Shown here: positions 18,149 to 27,013 of the stretch, in pieces
Position numbering within the stretch: position 1 is the stretch's first letter
Layout: every line of letters starts with the position of its first letter
Assembly (NCBI RefSeq): GCF_040370365.1
Contig: NZ_BAABWQ010000003.1
Coordinates: 1 to 64,000 of the forward strand
Source of the DNA: Shimia sp040370365
GTDB taxonomy: Bacteria; Pseudomonadota; Alphaproteobacteria; Rhodobacterales; Rhodobacteraceae
Direction of reading: 5' to 3'
Length of the DNA stretch: 64,000 nt
Translations under genes and position numbers: made by a program
Notes under the pieces: model-generated
Database searches by the model: none
What the model saw: only the letters and a program-made list of their open reading frames with translations
Told to the model about the DNA's origin: nothing

Positions 18149-18180
18149 AAGGGCGCCCACAACATCGCTAGGGCGCCCTT
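18149..18180 (+). terminator. Rho-independent terminator after fpr
   Basis: AAGGGCGCCC and GGGCGCCCTT form a perfect 10-base stem with a 12-base loop, followed by TGTTTGTTTT. It closes the sulfur-assimilation operon and may also serve the convergent gene. Confidence 0.85.
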
Positions 18181-18194
18181 TGTTTGTTTTAGCT

Positions 18195-18875
18195 TTACAG
18201 ACCCAAGGCGGATTTGGCGGATCCAAGCGCTTGCGTCAAAAGCTCAGGGTTGTCGACCGCGCCTTGAATCGCTGTTTTCAGAGACATCTTTTGCAAGTCA
18301 CCCAAAGGCGCAGCATCAATCGCTTGTTCTACCTTGCTGAGGTCGAACCCTTCTGCCGTAAAGTACTGCGCCACATCGGTCAGCCCTCCTGCGGTATCAG
18401 CCACAGAATCGGTCGCAGCCTCGGTGACATCGCTTGTCGCGGTCGTGGCCTGCTCGGCAGCTTCCGTCAGCTCTTCAGTTGCACCTTCAACCACATCGGA
18501 AGCTGTTTCGACTGCGGTTTCGGTGGCATCACTTGCGGTTGTTGCGGCTTGTTCAAGTGTGTCTGAGACTACCTCTGTAGCGGCTTCCACAGCAGAGTTT
18601 GCGTCGTCCACGACATCATTTACAGCAGATTCCGCTTCATCTGAAATCGCTTCAACAGTATCTGTAACCGCTGCAACCGCTTCTTCGGTGGCGTTCTCAA
18701 CGTCCTCAACCGCGGCCTCAACCATTCCAGTTTCGGTGTCTTCTGCCGCACTTTGGGCTGAAACTTCTGGCGACGTCGATCCGCTTAAAGTTTCAGACTC
18801 GCTTTTGCCAAAAACAAAGTAACCGACAGCGAGAACCGCGACCGCCACGACCACCCAAATAAGATTCTTCATCAT
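18195..18875 (-). CDS. Membrane-anchored Ala/Thr/Glu/Val-rich helical repeat protein
   Basis: 226 residues of unknown function. An N-terminal hydrophobic helix (about 4-20, LIWVVVAVAVLAVGYFVFG) anchors a long segment (about 25-165) made of loose repeats such as EAASDATE, ETASDVVEGATEE and EAATEVVSDT. Charged and small residues alternate as in amphipathic or coiled helices. The last 60 residues (from about 166, AQYFTAEGFDL...) are non-repetitive and look globular. GGGAG precedes two adjacent ATGs (18875, 18872). The segment resembles apolipoprotein- or LEA-like helices; envelope stress or spacer roles are guesses only. Confidence 0.7.
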   Translation of the reverse strand: MMKNLIWVVVAVAVLAVGYFVFGKSESETLSGSTSPEVSAQSAAEDTETGMVEAAVEDVENATEEAVAAVTDTVEAISDEAESAVNDVVDDANSAVEAATEVVSDTLEQAATTASDATETAVETASDVVEGATEELTEAAEQATTATSDVTEAATDSVADTAGGLTDVAQYFTAEGFDLSKVEQAIDAAPLGDLQKMSLKTAIQGAVDNPELLTQALGSAKSALGL

Positions 18876-19054
18876 CAAACTCCCAGATTATGAACTCCGG
18901 CACATGCTGCCGGGCTTTGATGACACACACCTCGTGCACCGAAAGCACACTCTCAAGGGGGAAAGCCTGCCGATTTACATCATGCGGACGGATTCGAAGG
19001 TTGTATCGGCGCGCAACCCCGAATAAATTGCCTTCTCAAAGGTATCCACCATCG

Positions 19055-19070
19055 AAGGAACAAAACGATA
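19055..19070 (+). promoter_or_regulatory. Ribosome binding site and ATA start codon of infC
   Basis: AAGGAAC sits 6 bases before an ATA codon that begins the conserved ARRPHN N-terminus of IF3. No ATG, GTG or TTG occurs in frame upstream that would retain the IF3 N-terminal domain. Non-standard infC starts allow IF3 to limit its own translation, since IF3 rejects such codons. Confidence 0.75.
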
Positions 19071-19613
19071 GCCCGCAGACCTCACAACGCACCGCCTCAG
19101 CGTGAAACCGGCCCTCGCGTAAACGAACGCATCCGTGCCCCTGAAATCCGCTTGATTGGCGCAGACGGCGAAAACGCCGGTGTCGTGCACCCAGCCAAAG
19201 CCATGACCATGGCAGAAGAAGCTGGTCTGGACCTTGTCGAGATCTCTCCAAACGCGACTCCACCTGTTTGTAAGATCATGGATTTCGGCAAGTTCAAATA
19301 TGAACAGCAAAAGCGCGAATCCGAGGCTCGTAAGAAACAGAAGACCATCGAGGTCAAAGAGGTGAAGTTCCGTCCAAACACGGACACGCACGACTACGAA
19401 GTCAAAATGCGCAACGTGTACAAATTTTTGGAAAACGGTGACAAAGTAAAGATCACCTTGCGGTTCCGTGGCCGCGAAATGGCGCACCAAAATCTCGGGC
19501 GTGAGCTACTGCTTCGCGTGGCCGAGGATATCAAAGAGTTGGGCAAAGTCGAAAACATGCCCAAGATGGAAGGCCGCCAAATGATCATGATGATCGGACC
19601 TCTGGCTAAGTAA
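19068..19613 (+). CDS. infC: Translation initiation factor IF-3
   Basis: 181 residues when read from ATA at 19068. IF-3 binds the 30S subunit, prevents 50S joining and checks the start codon. The N-terminal domain contains PRVNERIRAPEIRLIGADG and the linker VEISPNATPPVCKIMDFGKFKYEQ, and the C-terminal domain includes KFRPNTDTHDY and LRFRGREMAHQ. A conventional start would force TTG at 19152 and remove 28 conserved residues. rpmI and rplT do not follow; a terminator and the convergent cox cluster do. Confidence 0.93.
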   Translation: MARRPHNAPPQRETGPRVNERIRAPEIRLIGADGENAGVVHPAKAMTMAEEAGLDLVEISPNATPPVCKIMDFGKFKYEQQKRESEARKKQKTIEVKEVKFRPNTDTHDYEVKMRNVYKFLENGDKVKITLRFRGREMAHQNLGRELLLRVAEDIKELGKVENMPKMEGRQMIMMIGPLAK

Positions 19614-19636
19614 TTCGCGTCTATAAAACTATTTTT

Positions 19637-19667
19637 TTGCCCTCGCAGCTCCGCGCCGCGAGGGCAA
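19637..19667 (+). terminator. Terminator hairpin after infC
   Basis: TTGCCCTCGC and GCGAGGGCAA form a perfect 10-base stem with an 11-base loop, 24 bases beyond the infC stop, followed by ATTTCATTTG. Confidence 0.65.
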
Positions 19668-19707
19668 TTTCATTTGTACCCGGCACTTGCCTGACAACGG
19701 ACAGCAA

Positions 19708-19736
19708 AAGGGCCCCAACATCGCGTTGGGGCCCTT
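19708..19736 (-). terminator. Terminator hairpin after the cox operon
   Basis: AAGGGCCCCAAC and GTTGGGGCCCTT pair perfectly over 12 bases with a 5-base loop. Read on the minus strand the stem ends in CCCTTTTGC, 20 bases after the coxM stop, as expected for a minus-strand terminator. Confidence 0.75.
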
Positions 19737-19755
19737 AGACACTCACGTCCAAGTT

Positions 19756-20544
19756 CTATTTTGCAGCGGCAACTGCTCTGCGTGTGAGAACTCCCACCAG
19801 ATGCGCGCGATACGCCGCAGTTCCGTGCAAATCAGTGATCATACCGTCTGCACTAGGTGCCATATCGGCAATTGCGTCCGCTACGAAATTACTAGACAAA
19901 GCCGCCTCTGCATCACTCCAGCGGAACACCCCCTCTTCTGAAGCACCAGTCACGGCCACACGTACGCTGTCGTTGTATTGCGCGACGAACACCCCAACCA
20001 AAGCAAAGCGAGAGGCCGGTTGCTCAAATTTCTGGTAGTTTGACGCGATAGGTACCGGGAAACGCACCTCTGTGATGATTTCACCCTCATCTAGCGCGGT
20101 CGCAAACATCCCTTGGAAGTAGTCGTCTGCGGCAATTTCGCGGCTGTTGGTTATGATACTCGCTCCAGAAGCCAATGTGCCAGCAGGATAGCAAGCCGCC
20201 GGGTCGTTGTTGGCAAGTGAACCGCCAATAGTGCCACGCGCACGGACAGCTGGATCGCCGATCCCTGCTGCAAGACCGGCAAGCCCCGGATAGACACCGG
20301 CGCCAGAGGCTACGTCTGCATGGCAGGTCGCGCTTCCGATACAAAGCGCACCATCATCTGCGGTACAGATACCTTGCAGCTCGGCTATTCCCTTTAGACT
20401 CACCACCTTGCTTGGGCTGGCGAGGCGCTGCTTCATAGTTGGCAGCAGCGTCTGTCCACCGCCCAGCGGGAGTGCTTCTTCGTCTCCCAATGCACTAATT
20501 GCCTCTGCGATCGTCGAGGGCTTTTCGAACTCAAAATTGTACAT
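19756..20544 (-). CDS. coxM: Molybdenum hydroxylase FAD subunit (CoxM-like)
   Basis: 262-residue FAD-binding medium subunit of an aerobic CO-dehydrogenase-type (xanthine oxidase family) enzyme. The FAD contacts are visible as PLGGGQTLLPTMKQRL near residue 27 and as RARGTIGGSLANNDP near residue 100. It passes electrons from the CoxS iron-sulfur clusters to an acceptor. It is the last gene of coxS-coxL-coxM, an order typical of form II clusters, and starts 12 bases after coxL. A strong terminator follows. Confidence 0.9.
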   Translation of the reverse strand: MYNFEFEKPSTIAEAISALGDEEALPLGGGQTLLPTMKQRLASPSKVVSLKGIAELQGICTADDGALCIGSATCHADVASGAGVYPGLAGLAAGIGDPAVRARGTIGGSLANNDPAACYPAGTLASGASIITNSREIAADDYFQGMFATALDEGEIITEVRFPVPIASNYQKFEQPASRFALVGVFVAQYNDSVRVAVTGASEEGVFRWSDAEAALSSNFVADAIADMAPSADGMITDLHGTAAYRAHLVGVLTRRAVAAAK

Positions 20545-20556
20545 AGCTTTTCTCCC

Positions 20557-22920
20557 TCAGCCGTTCATCGCTTGCCAAACGCGCGATGGCGATACCGGCA
20601 TATCGATATGATAAATATCATGTCCACCAGAGCGTAAGGCGTCAACAACTGCGTTAACAACCGCAGGCGGCGAACCAATAGCTCCGGCCTCGCCGCATCC
20701 TTTCACACCCAATGGATTGTGCGTACAGGGCGTCTGACTTGAATGATCCACGCCGTAGAAGGGCACATCGTTGGCACGCGGCATGGCATAGTCCATGTAG
20801 GACGCACTAAGCAGTTGACCGTTTTCATCATACGCTGCGTTCTCAAGCAGTGCCTGTCCGATACCTTGGCCGATCCCGCCGTGCACCTGTCCGTCTACAA
20901 TCATTGGGTTGATAATGTTGCCAAAGTCATCTGCAGCATTGAAATTCTCGATTGTAACTTTGCCCGTATCTGGATCGACCTCGACCTCACAGGCATATGC
21001 CCCTGACGGATATGTGAAGTTCGCCGGGTCATAAAACGCAGTTTCCTCCAAGCCGGGTTCAATGTCTTCCAACGGATAATTGTGAGGCACGTAAGCTGCC
21101 AGAGTCACATCGCCCCAAGCGACAGATTTATCTGTGCCTGCGACGCTAAATTTACCATCTGAAAGCTCAATGTCGGCGTCAGCCGCTTCCATAAGATGTG
21201 CCGCAATTTTCTTCGCTTTGGCGATTATTTTTTCCGTTGCGCGCACCATGGCTGATCCACCCACCGCAATAGAGCGAGACCCGTAAGTGCCCATGCCCAT
21301 TGGTGCTTTCGATGTGTCGCCATGCTCGATCTCGACCATGTCTTCATCAATCCCGATCATTTCTGCGATCACTTGCGGGAAAGAGGTCTCGTGCCCCTGA
21401 CCATGTGAGTGGGATCCGGTCATGACAACGATGCCACCCGTGGCATTAACACGAACTGTGGCGCTTTCGTAAAGGCCTGCGCGCGCTCCCAGTTGCCCTA
21501 CCAGATTGGACGGGGCGATGCCGCACGCTTCAATATAGCAATTGACCCCAAGACCTCGAAGCTTGCCACGCGATTCGCTTTCTTTGCGCCGCGCCTCAAA
21601 CCCGGACAAGTCCGCCATCTTTTCCAAGATATCCATCGTCCCATGATAGTCACCTGTGTCATAGGCAACAGCTACAGGCGTTTCATATGGAAACTCTGTG
21701 ATGAAATTTTGGCGCCGCAGTGCAATGGGATCAACACCCAATTCCCGCGCCGCTTTGTCGATCACTCGCTCCAGCTGAAAGGTAGCCTCAGGGCGACCCG
21801 CTCCGCGATACGCATCAACCGGAACCGTATTCGTGAACACCGCCTTCACATTTACGTAAATCAATGGCGTTTTGTAGTTCCCAGCCATTAGCGTCCCATG
21901 AAGCCATGTTGGCACAGAGGGAGCGAAAGTCGACAGATATGCGCCCATATTGGCGTATGTATCAGTGCGAACAGCCGTGAAGTTGTTCTCCGCATCTAGT
22001 GCCAATTCAATTTTAGTCACATGGTCACGCCCATGCGCGTCCGAAATGAAGGCTTCCGCGCGCGTGGATGTCCACTTCACCGCACGGTTGAGCGCCTTCG
22101 CTGCAAAAGTACAGAACGCTTCTTCGGCATAGTGGAAGATTTTTGTACCGAACCCTCCACCAACGTCTGGAGCAACAACGCGCAACTTGTGCTCAGGGAT
22201 GCCCAGCACGAATGCACCCATCAATAGCCGGATCACATGCGGGTTCTGACTGGTGGTATAAAGTGTACTCTCACCGGTGGCGCGGTTGAAATCGCCAATG
22301 GCCACACGGGGTTCCATTGGGTTGGCGACAAGGCGGTTGTTGCGGAGCTCAAGCGTGGTAACATGCGCTGCAGCATCAAATGCTGCGTCAACAGCTGGTT
22401 TGTTCTCTTCGACAAACCCCCAATCATAACAAAGATTGCTGGTCAAATCGTCGTGAACCTTTGCAGCGTCCTCTTTCAGCGCAGCCTTCATGTCCACTAT
22501 GGCTGGCAGCTCTTCAAGATCCAGCTCAATTGCTTCTGCTGCATCGCGTGCTTGTTCAACGGTCTCGGCCACAATGGCAGCAATCTGATCACCGACATAT
22601 CGCACTTTCCCTTGAGCGAGAACCGGATGCGCGGGCTCCTGCATGGGTTCGCCATGACGATCGGTGATTTGCCAGCCACAGGGAATGCCACCCACGCCTT
22701 CAAAGTCAGCACCAGTAAAGATCCTCAGGACACCCGGCATCGCCGATGCCACTGACGTGTCGATGGATGTGATGTTTGCATGGGCCACATCTGAGCGCAG
22801 GAAGTGCACAAACGCTTGCCCGTTCACTTGAATGTCGTCCGTGTAATTGCCAGTTCCACTTAGAAACCGGACGTCTTCGCGCCGCTTGGGGCTGGCGCCG
22901 ATGCCATGATCCTTAGGCAT
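20557..22920 (-). CDS. coxL: Molybdenum hydroxylase large subunit, form II CoxL
   Basis: 787-residue molybdopterin-binding catalytic subunit of the xanthine oxidase family, expected to carry the molybdopterin cytosine dinucleotide cofactor. The active-site loop reads AYRGAGR (residues 370-376), the form II signature; genuine CO-oxidising form I enzymes have AYRCSFR. The C-terminal GVKGCGEAGAIGSP supplies the catalytic Glu, and DVGGGFGTK and GSHSHGQGHETS are cofactor loops. Order with its neighbours (S-L-M) also fits form II. The physiological substrate of form II enzymes is unsettled; CO oxidation should not be assumed. Confidence 0.92.
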   Translation of the reverse strand: MPKDHGIGASPKRREDVRFLSGTGNYTDDIQVNGQAFVHFLRSDVAHANITSIDTSVASAMPGVLRIFTGADFEGVGGIPCGWQITDRHGEPMQEPAHPVLAQGKVRYVGDQIAAIVAETVEQARDAAEAIELDLEELPAIVDMKAALKEDAAKVHDDLTSNLCYDWGFVEENKPAVDAAFDAAAHVTTLELRNNRLVANPMEPRVAIGDFNRATGESTLYTTSQNPHVIRLLMGAFVLGIPEHKLRVVAPDVGGGFGTKIFHYAEEAFCTFAAKALNRAVKWTSTRAEAFISDAHGRDHVTKIELALDAENNFTAVRTDTYANMGAYLSTFAPSVPTWLHGTLMAGNYKTPLIYVNVKAVFTNTVPVDAYRGAGRPEATFQLERVIDKAARELGVDPIALRRQNFITEFPYETPVAVAYDTGDYHGTMDILEKMADLSGFEARRKESESRGKLRGLGVNCYIEACGIAPSNLVGQLGARAGLYESATVRVNATGGIVVMTGSHSHGQGHETSFPQVIAEMIGIDEDMVEIEHGDTSKAPMGMGTYGSRSIAVGGSAMVRATEKIIAKAKKIAAHLMEAADADIELSDGKFSVAGTDKSVAWGDVTLAAYVPHNYPLEDIEPGLEETAFYDPANFTYPSGAYACEVEVDPDTGKVTIENFNAADDFGNIINPMIVDGQVHGGIGQGIGQALLENAAYDENGQLLSASYMDYAMPRANDVPFYGVDHSSQTPCTHNPLGVKGCGEAGAIGSPPAVVNAVVDALRSGGHDIYHIDMPVSPSRVWQAMNG

Positions 22921-23021
22921 GTTTTCTCCTCCCTATTGACCGGGGCGGGCAAATGCCTCGCGCCACCGGTCCCTGATCCGAAGTACAAATGTCCGCGCCT
23001 CCTCTTGCGCGGGCATCTACT

Positions 23022-23507
23022 CTATTCGGCAGCGATGCTGCTCACGTCTTGCCCGCTCGCCGCAAGAATCGCCTTAACGATGTTGTGGTAGCCGGTGCAG
23101 CGGCAAATATTGCCCTCAAGATGGTGACGCACCTCCGCCTCTGTTGGCTGCGGGTTGTTCTTCAAGAGATCTGCGGCGGACATGATCATACCGGGCGTGC
23201 AGAAACCGCACTGAAGACCATGGTGATCTTGAAAGGCTTGCTGAAGTGCATTTAGCGTGCCGTCGACGGCCGCTTGCCCCTCAATGGTTGCAACGTCCGA
23301 TCCGTCAGCTTCCATGGCCAGCATCGTGCAAGCCTTCACGGCAACGCCGTCCACATGCACGACACACGCACCACACTGGCTCGTATCGCAACCAACATGG
23401 GTTCCAGTTAACCCAAGGGTTTCACGTAAGAATTGACTGAGCAAGGTGCGTCCTTCGGCATCTCCAGACATTTCCTTGCCGTTCACGGTCATGGTGACCT
23501 GTGACAT
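23022..23507 (-). CDS. coxS: Molybdenum hydroxylase iron-sulfur subunit (CoxS-like)
   Basis: 161-residue subunit binding two [2Fe-2S] clusters. The plant-ferredoxin-like N-terminal domain has GCDTSQCGACVVHVDG and a later Cys in KACTM; the helical C-terminal domain has CGFCTPGM and NICRCTGY. It relays electrons from the molybdenum site in CoxL to FAD in CoxM. A purine-rich GGGAGGAGCC element precedes the ATG. The gap of 101 bases to coxL is longer than the L-M gap, but the orientation indicates one operon. Confidence 0.93.
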   Translation of the reverse strand: MSQVTMTVNGKEMSGDAEGRTLLSQFLRETLGLTGTHVGCDTSQCGACVVHVDGVAVKACTMLAMEADGSDVATIEGQAAVDGTLNALQQAFQDHHGLQCGFCTPGMIMSAADLLKNNPQPTEAEVRHHLEGNICRCTGYHNIVKAILAASGQDVSSIAAE

Positions 23508-23651
23508 TGGCTCCTCCCGAAATTGCTTATGTCATTGTCGAAGAGTAAAGCAGCCGCATCCTAAATTGAGAAGGCGCTTTTTGTGATGTTTCATGACACC
23601 GGTCGTAGACATTGGTCGTAGCTGCGTATGCGGCACACAAAAACACACTGC

Positions 23652-24638
23652 TTACACGCCTTTCTCGCGCGGCATGGGGCGGGTAGGAATTTCCTTCAAA
23701 AGCCCCCCTACCCCCATGGCGGAAATATCGTCATGGCTGACGTCTAAACCACAGATCACCCTTTCAAGCACCCAATCCGCGCCATTCAGCGCAGGTGAAC
23801 GGGCACAACCCGGCAAACCAATTACTGGGCGATCGCCCACTCGCCCCAAAAACAAAAGATTGCCTGGATCAACGGGCATCCCGAAGCGTTCCACGACACC
23901 ACCTGCTTTGCGGAGCGCCTGCGGAGCGACATCCAATGGATCCGATGTTGCGGACGCCGTCAGCACAAAAATCACTTCACCCGTCGCCTGAGAGATAGAA
24001 GAAGCCAGTGCCTCCATTTCATGCGGAACTGAGACACGGGGCGTTAGTGCCATCCCCATACGTTCTACCCTACCCGCCATCGCGCGCCGTCCTTTGTCTG
24101 AGAGCGTGGTACCAATCGTTGTTTCGATCAGCGTTGCGGTCTTGTAGATCGGTTTTCGCAATTGGACCGCTGCCGCAGCAGCAGAACAGGCGCTTTCTAA
24201 AGCATCTTCAGCGACTGCGTAGGTGATGATTTTGATCGTTGCGATCATCCCATCAGCATCAACGCGATGGTGATCGGACACAGTTGCAAGCGTGATCATA
24301 GGATCGACCGCGTTGATCTTGTGTACTGTATCCGAGTCAATACGCACCACTCCACAATGGTCCGCATAGAGGTTTACGCGCCCCGCCCCGGCACCCGTCG
24401 CACGAACGCCCTTCACACCTTTGAGGACAGCATCCGCCAAACGGGCTGCAGCGCGGTTCTCGTCAATATCGCCATCCTCAAGTGAAGCGACCGTGACTGT
24501 GTCAAAACCCGCAGCAGCAAGCATTTCTAAATGCGCGCGCGTCAAAACAGTCCCTTTGGGAATCCGACGATCCGCCACCAAAGAATGCGCCAAAACCGCG
24601 CCCTCAGCGCCGCTAAGAGGAACAGTGCCAAACTTCAT
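23652..24638 (-). CDS. MoeA-like molybdopterin-binding protein
   Basis: 328 residues related to the MoeA/MogA molybdopterin-binding fold, with the substrate-binding segment FVLTASATSDPLDVAPQAL and, before it, ATLIETTIGTTL. Related proteins near molybdenum hydroxylases are often fused to a C-terminal MobA-like nucleotidyltransferase that makes the cytosine dinucleotide cofactor. Here the protein ends in RPMPREKGV and no nucleotidyltransferase remnant is seen in the 144 bases that follow, so that activity must be encoded elsewhere. It overlaps the xdhC-family gene upstream by 4 bases (ATGA). Probable role: cofactor delivery or modification for the cox enzyme. Confidence 0.8.
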   Translation of the reverse strand: MKFGTVPLSGAEGAVLAHSLVADRRIPKGTVLTRAHLEMLAAAGFDTVTVASLEDGDIDENRAAARLADAVLKGVKGVRATGAGAGRVNLYADHCGVVRIDSDTVHKINAVDPMITLATVSDHHRVDADGMIATIKIITYAVAEDALESACSAAAAAVQLRKPIYKTATLIETTIGTTLSDKGRRAMAGRVERMGMALTPRVSVPHEMEALASSISQATGEVIFVLTASATSDPLDVAPQALRKAGGVVERFGMPVDPGNLLFLGRVGDRPVIGLPGCARSPALNGADWVLERVICGLDVSHDDISAMGVGGLLKEIPTRPMPREKGV

Positions 24639-25603
24639 GCGCCTTTCCTTAGCACTGAAAGAATCTCTGCCATAATGGACACCGCAATTTCAGACGGTCC
24701 CGCGGCGCCAATGTCCAAGCCAATTGGACCATGGATACGCGCCGTCTGGTCAGGCAGAAAACCCTTTTCGGACAAACGATCGAGACGTTTGGCATGTGTG
24801 CGAGCACTGCCCAGCGCGCCGACATAAAAGGCCTTTGAACCGAGGGCGATTTGCAACGCTGGGTCATCTAGCTTGGGATCATGGCTCAACAAGACGAGAG
24901 CCGTCCGGGCGTCCAAGCCAATTGTCTCCATGGCCTCGTCGGGCCAATCATCCAAAATGATTTCGCCCGGAAAGCGAGCCTCTGATCCGAAGGCCTCTCT
25001 GGGATCTACAATGATCGGATCGAAACCAGCGATGCGCGCCATGGGCACCAAAGCCTGCGCAATGTGAACAGCTCCGACCAGCACCAAACGTAAGGGAGGA
25101 TTGTGGATCGCCACAAATCGCCCGTCTTCCTCGACGCCGGAACGGTCCATCCTAAACCGGTCTTCAAACCCGGTGGAGATCAGAGCACCGCCGCCGGTTT
25201 CCACGTGAGCCACATAGGCCACGGGCTGCCGAGCTTCACGTGCAGAAACCAAGTCCTCCAAGACGGACTCTGGCAGCACCGAACCCACAGGTTCCACAAG
25301 CACCTTGATCGTACCGCCACAGGCCAGACCAACGGCGAACGCATCCCCGTCTGAGACGCCAAACTCCAATAGTGACCCTTTGCCAGTCTCAAGTGCGTCC
25401 ATCGCCTCGACCATCACAGCACCTTCGACGCAGCCACCGGAAACGGAGCCCTCGATTTGACCATCGCCAGAGACAACCATTTGAGCCCCAACTCGACGCG
25501 GAGCGGATCCCCAAGTCTGCACCACGGTGGCCAAAGCTGCGCCGCGTCCAGCGCGGTGCCATTGTAGCGCCAATTCTGGCGCACCGTTACGTGACTGGTT
25601 CAT
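24635..25603 (-). CDS. XdhC/CoxF-family molybdenum hydroxylase maturation protein
   Basis: 322-residue member of the XdhC/CoxI/CoxF family that binds the molybdenum cofactor and inserts or sulfurates it in xanthine-oxidase-type enzymes. The N-terminal domain has VVQTWGSAPRRVGAQMVV, GSVSGGCVEGAV and the short LACGG motif. The C-terminal Rossmann-like domain starts LVLVGAVHIAQALVPMA and includes ALVLLSHDPKLDDPAL and YVGALGSARTHAKR. Both XdhC domains are present. Lies between coxE and the MoeA-like gene, with which it overlaps. Confidence 0.88.
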   Translation of the reverse strand: MNQSRNGAPELALQWHRAGRGAALATVVQTWGSAPRRVGAQMVVSGDGQIEGSVSGGCVEGAVMVEAMDALETGKGSLLEFGVSDGDAFAVGLACGGTIKVLVEPVGSVLPESVLEDLVSAREARQPVAYVAHVETGGGALISTGFEDRFRMDRSGVEEDGRFVAIHNPPLRLVLVGAVHIAQALVPMARIAGFDPIIVDPREAFGSEARFPGEIILDDWPDEAMETIGLDARTALVLLSHDPKLDDPALQIALGSKAFYVGALGSARTHAKRLDRLSEKGFLPDQTARIHGPIGLDIGAAGPSEIAVSIMAEILSVLRKGA

Positions 25604-25696
25604 TTGCCTCTCCCAATTGCCACCAGAACATGGGTGTATACGACCCCAAGGACAAGCCCCACTGCGGTAGGCTCTCTTGCCGCAAGACCCAGTAGG

Positions 25697-26953
25697 TCAT
25701 TGGATATCCTGCAAAAGTCGCGATTTCTCACCAACTTCGTCGGGGCGCGCCAGTGCCTCCGCCAAAGCTTCGATTGATGCGATGGAGTGTCCTGCCTGAA
25801 ACCTGTCAACATAAGGTAGCATCGCACGAATGCCCTGTGCCTTGGCGGCAAACCCCTCCCAACGAAGTAGAGGGTTGAGCCAAATGAGCCGCCTAGAGGA
25901 CATATTGAGACGTTGCATCGCTTTGGCCAAATCTTCGGGTGAGCCGCGATCCAACCCATCTGTAATCAACAGCACGACCGCCCCTTGTCCCATCACACGC
26001 CGAGACCAATCCCGGTTGAAGCTATGCAGGCAGTCACCAATACGCGTACCACCTTCCCAGTCCTGCGCTTCCGCCCCCGCCGCTGCCAAAGCTGCGTCGA
26101 CATCTTTGGTTGCCAGATGGCGTGAGATATTGGTGAGCCGAGTGCCGAAAGTGAACCCATACACCTTCGCCCAGCCTGCCCCTTTCTGATTGGCCACAGC
26201 GTGCAAAAAATGCAGCACCATACGGCTGTACTGGCTCATCGATCCGGAGATGTCGCAGATCACGACAAGATTGGGCCAGCGGAGGCGGCGACTCTTGCGC
26301 ACAAAACCAGACAGATCCCCCCCCTGCCGCATCGATTGCCGCATCGTGGCTTGCCAATCGATACCTGCGCCCGACGGATCGTGCCGTGTGCGACGTGAGA
26401 CAATTGGCTGAACCGGCAGCTTAAGGCGCGCCAACATGCGCTTAGCTTGCGCAATTTCATCAGTGCTCATTTGCTCGAAGTCTAACGTGCGCAACTTTTC
26501 CTCGTTCGACATGGTCATCGAGGCGTCGATGTCTATCGACGTACCTTGCTCCTCTTGGTCACCCCCCTCTGGCAAGGCCTGATCGGCACCATCAAGCAGG
26601 GCTTCTGCTGCGCGTTTTTCCGCAGCTTGGCCTGCACGCTCCTCCTGAACACCCCGTACAGCAGGCAGCATCATCGACATCATGTGTTCAAGAAACCGAG
26701 GGTCGCGCCAATACAAGCGAAATACCTGCGCAAACACAGTCCGATGTTCAGGCCGAGACACAAAACAAGCGTGCAAAGTCCAATAGAAGTCAGCTTTGCT
26801 GCTAAACCCCGCAACCTCCACAGCACGTACGGCATCAATCACACGACCAGGTCCAATTGGAAGCCCTGCTTTGCGCAAAGCACGTGCAAACCATATTATG
26901 TTATGCGTGAGTTTGGGCGCGTCAGGGATTTCAAGCGGCAGGAACTCAGGCAT
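25697..26953 (-). CDS. coxE: CoxE-like VWA-domain protein
   Basis: 418-residue protein with a C-terminal von Willebrand A domain whose MIDAS motif reads CDISGSMS. The N-terminal half is the helical CoxE region (RALRKAGLPIGPGRVIDAV, then FYWTLHACFVSRPEHRTVF). CoxE proteins act with the CoxD AAA+ ATPase to build the sulfurated Mo-Cu centre in form I enzymes; here the same pair serves a form II enzyme. It begins 60 bases after coxD and ends 93 bases before the xdhC-family gene. Confidence 0.9.
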   Translation of the reverse strand: MPEFLPLEIPDAPKLTHNIIWFARALRKAGLPIGPGRVIDAVRAVEVAGFSSKADFYWTLHACFVSRPEHRTVFAQVFRLYWRDPRFLEHMMSMMLPAVRGVQEERAGQAAEKRAAEALLDGADQALPEGGDQEEQGTSIDIDASMTMSNEEKLRTLDFEQMSTDEIAQAKRMLARLKLPVQPIVSRRTRHDPSGAGIDWQATMRQSMRQGGDLSGFVRKSRRLRWPNLVVICDISGSMSQYSRMVLHFLHAVANQKGAGWAKVYGFTFGTRLTNISRHLATKDVDAALAAAGAEAQDWEGGTRIGDCLHSFNRDWSRRVMGQGAVVLLITDGLDRGSPEDLAKAMQRLNMSSRRLIWLNPLLRWEGFAAKAQGIRAMLPYVDRFQAGHSIASIEALAEALARPDEVGEKSRLLQDIQ

Positions 26954-27013
26954 AACGGTCTACCGCGAAGCACATCTCGATCCTTGGCACGATAAGTATC
27001 AAGGCGCGCGACA

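Noticed and set aside
18334..18822. Ser/Ala/Val-rich plus-strand ORF of 162 residues
   Set aside because: It is the antisense shadow of the repetitive helical protein; its low complexity comes from that gene.
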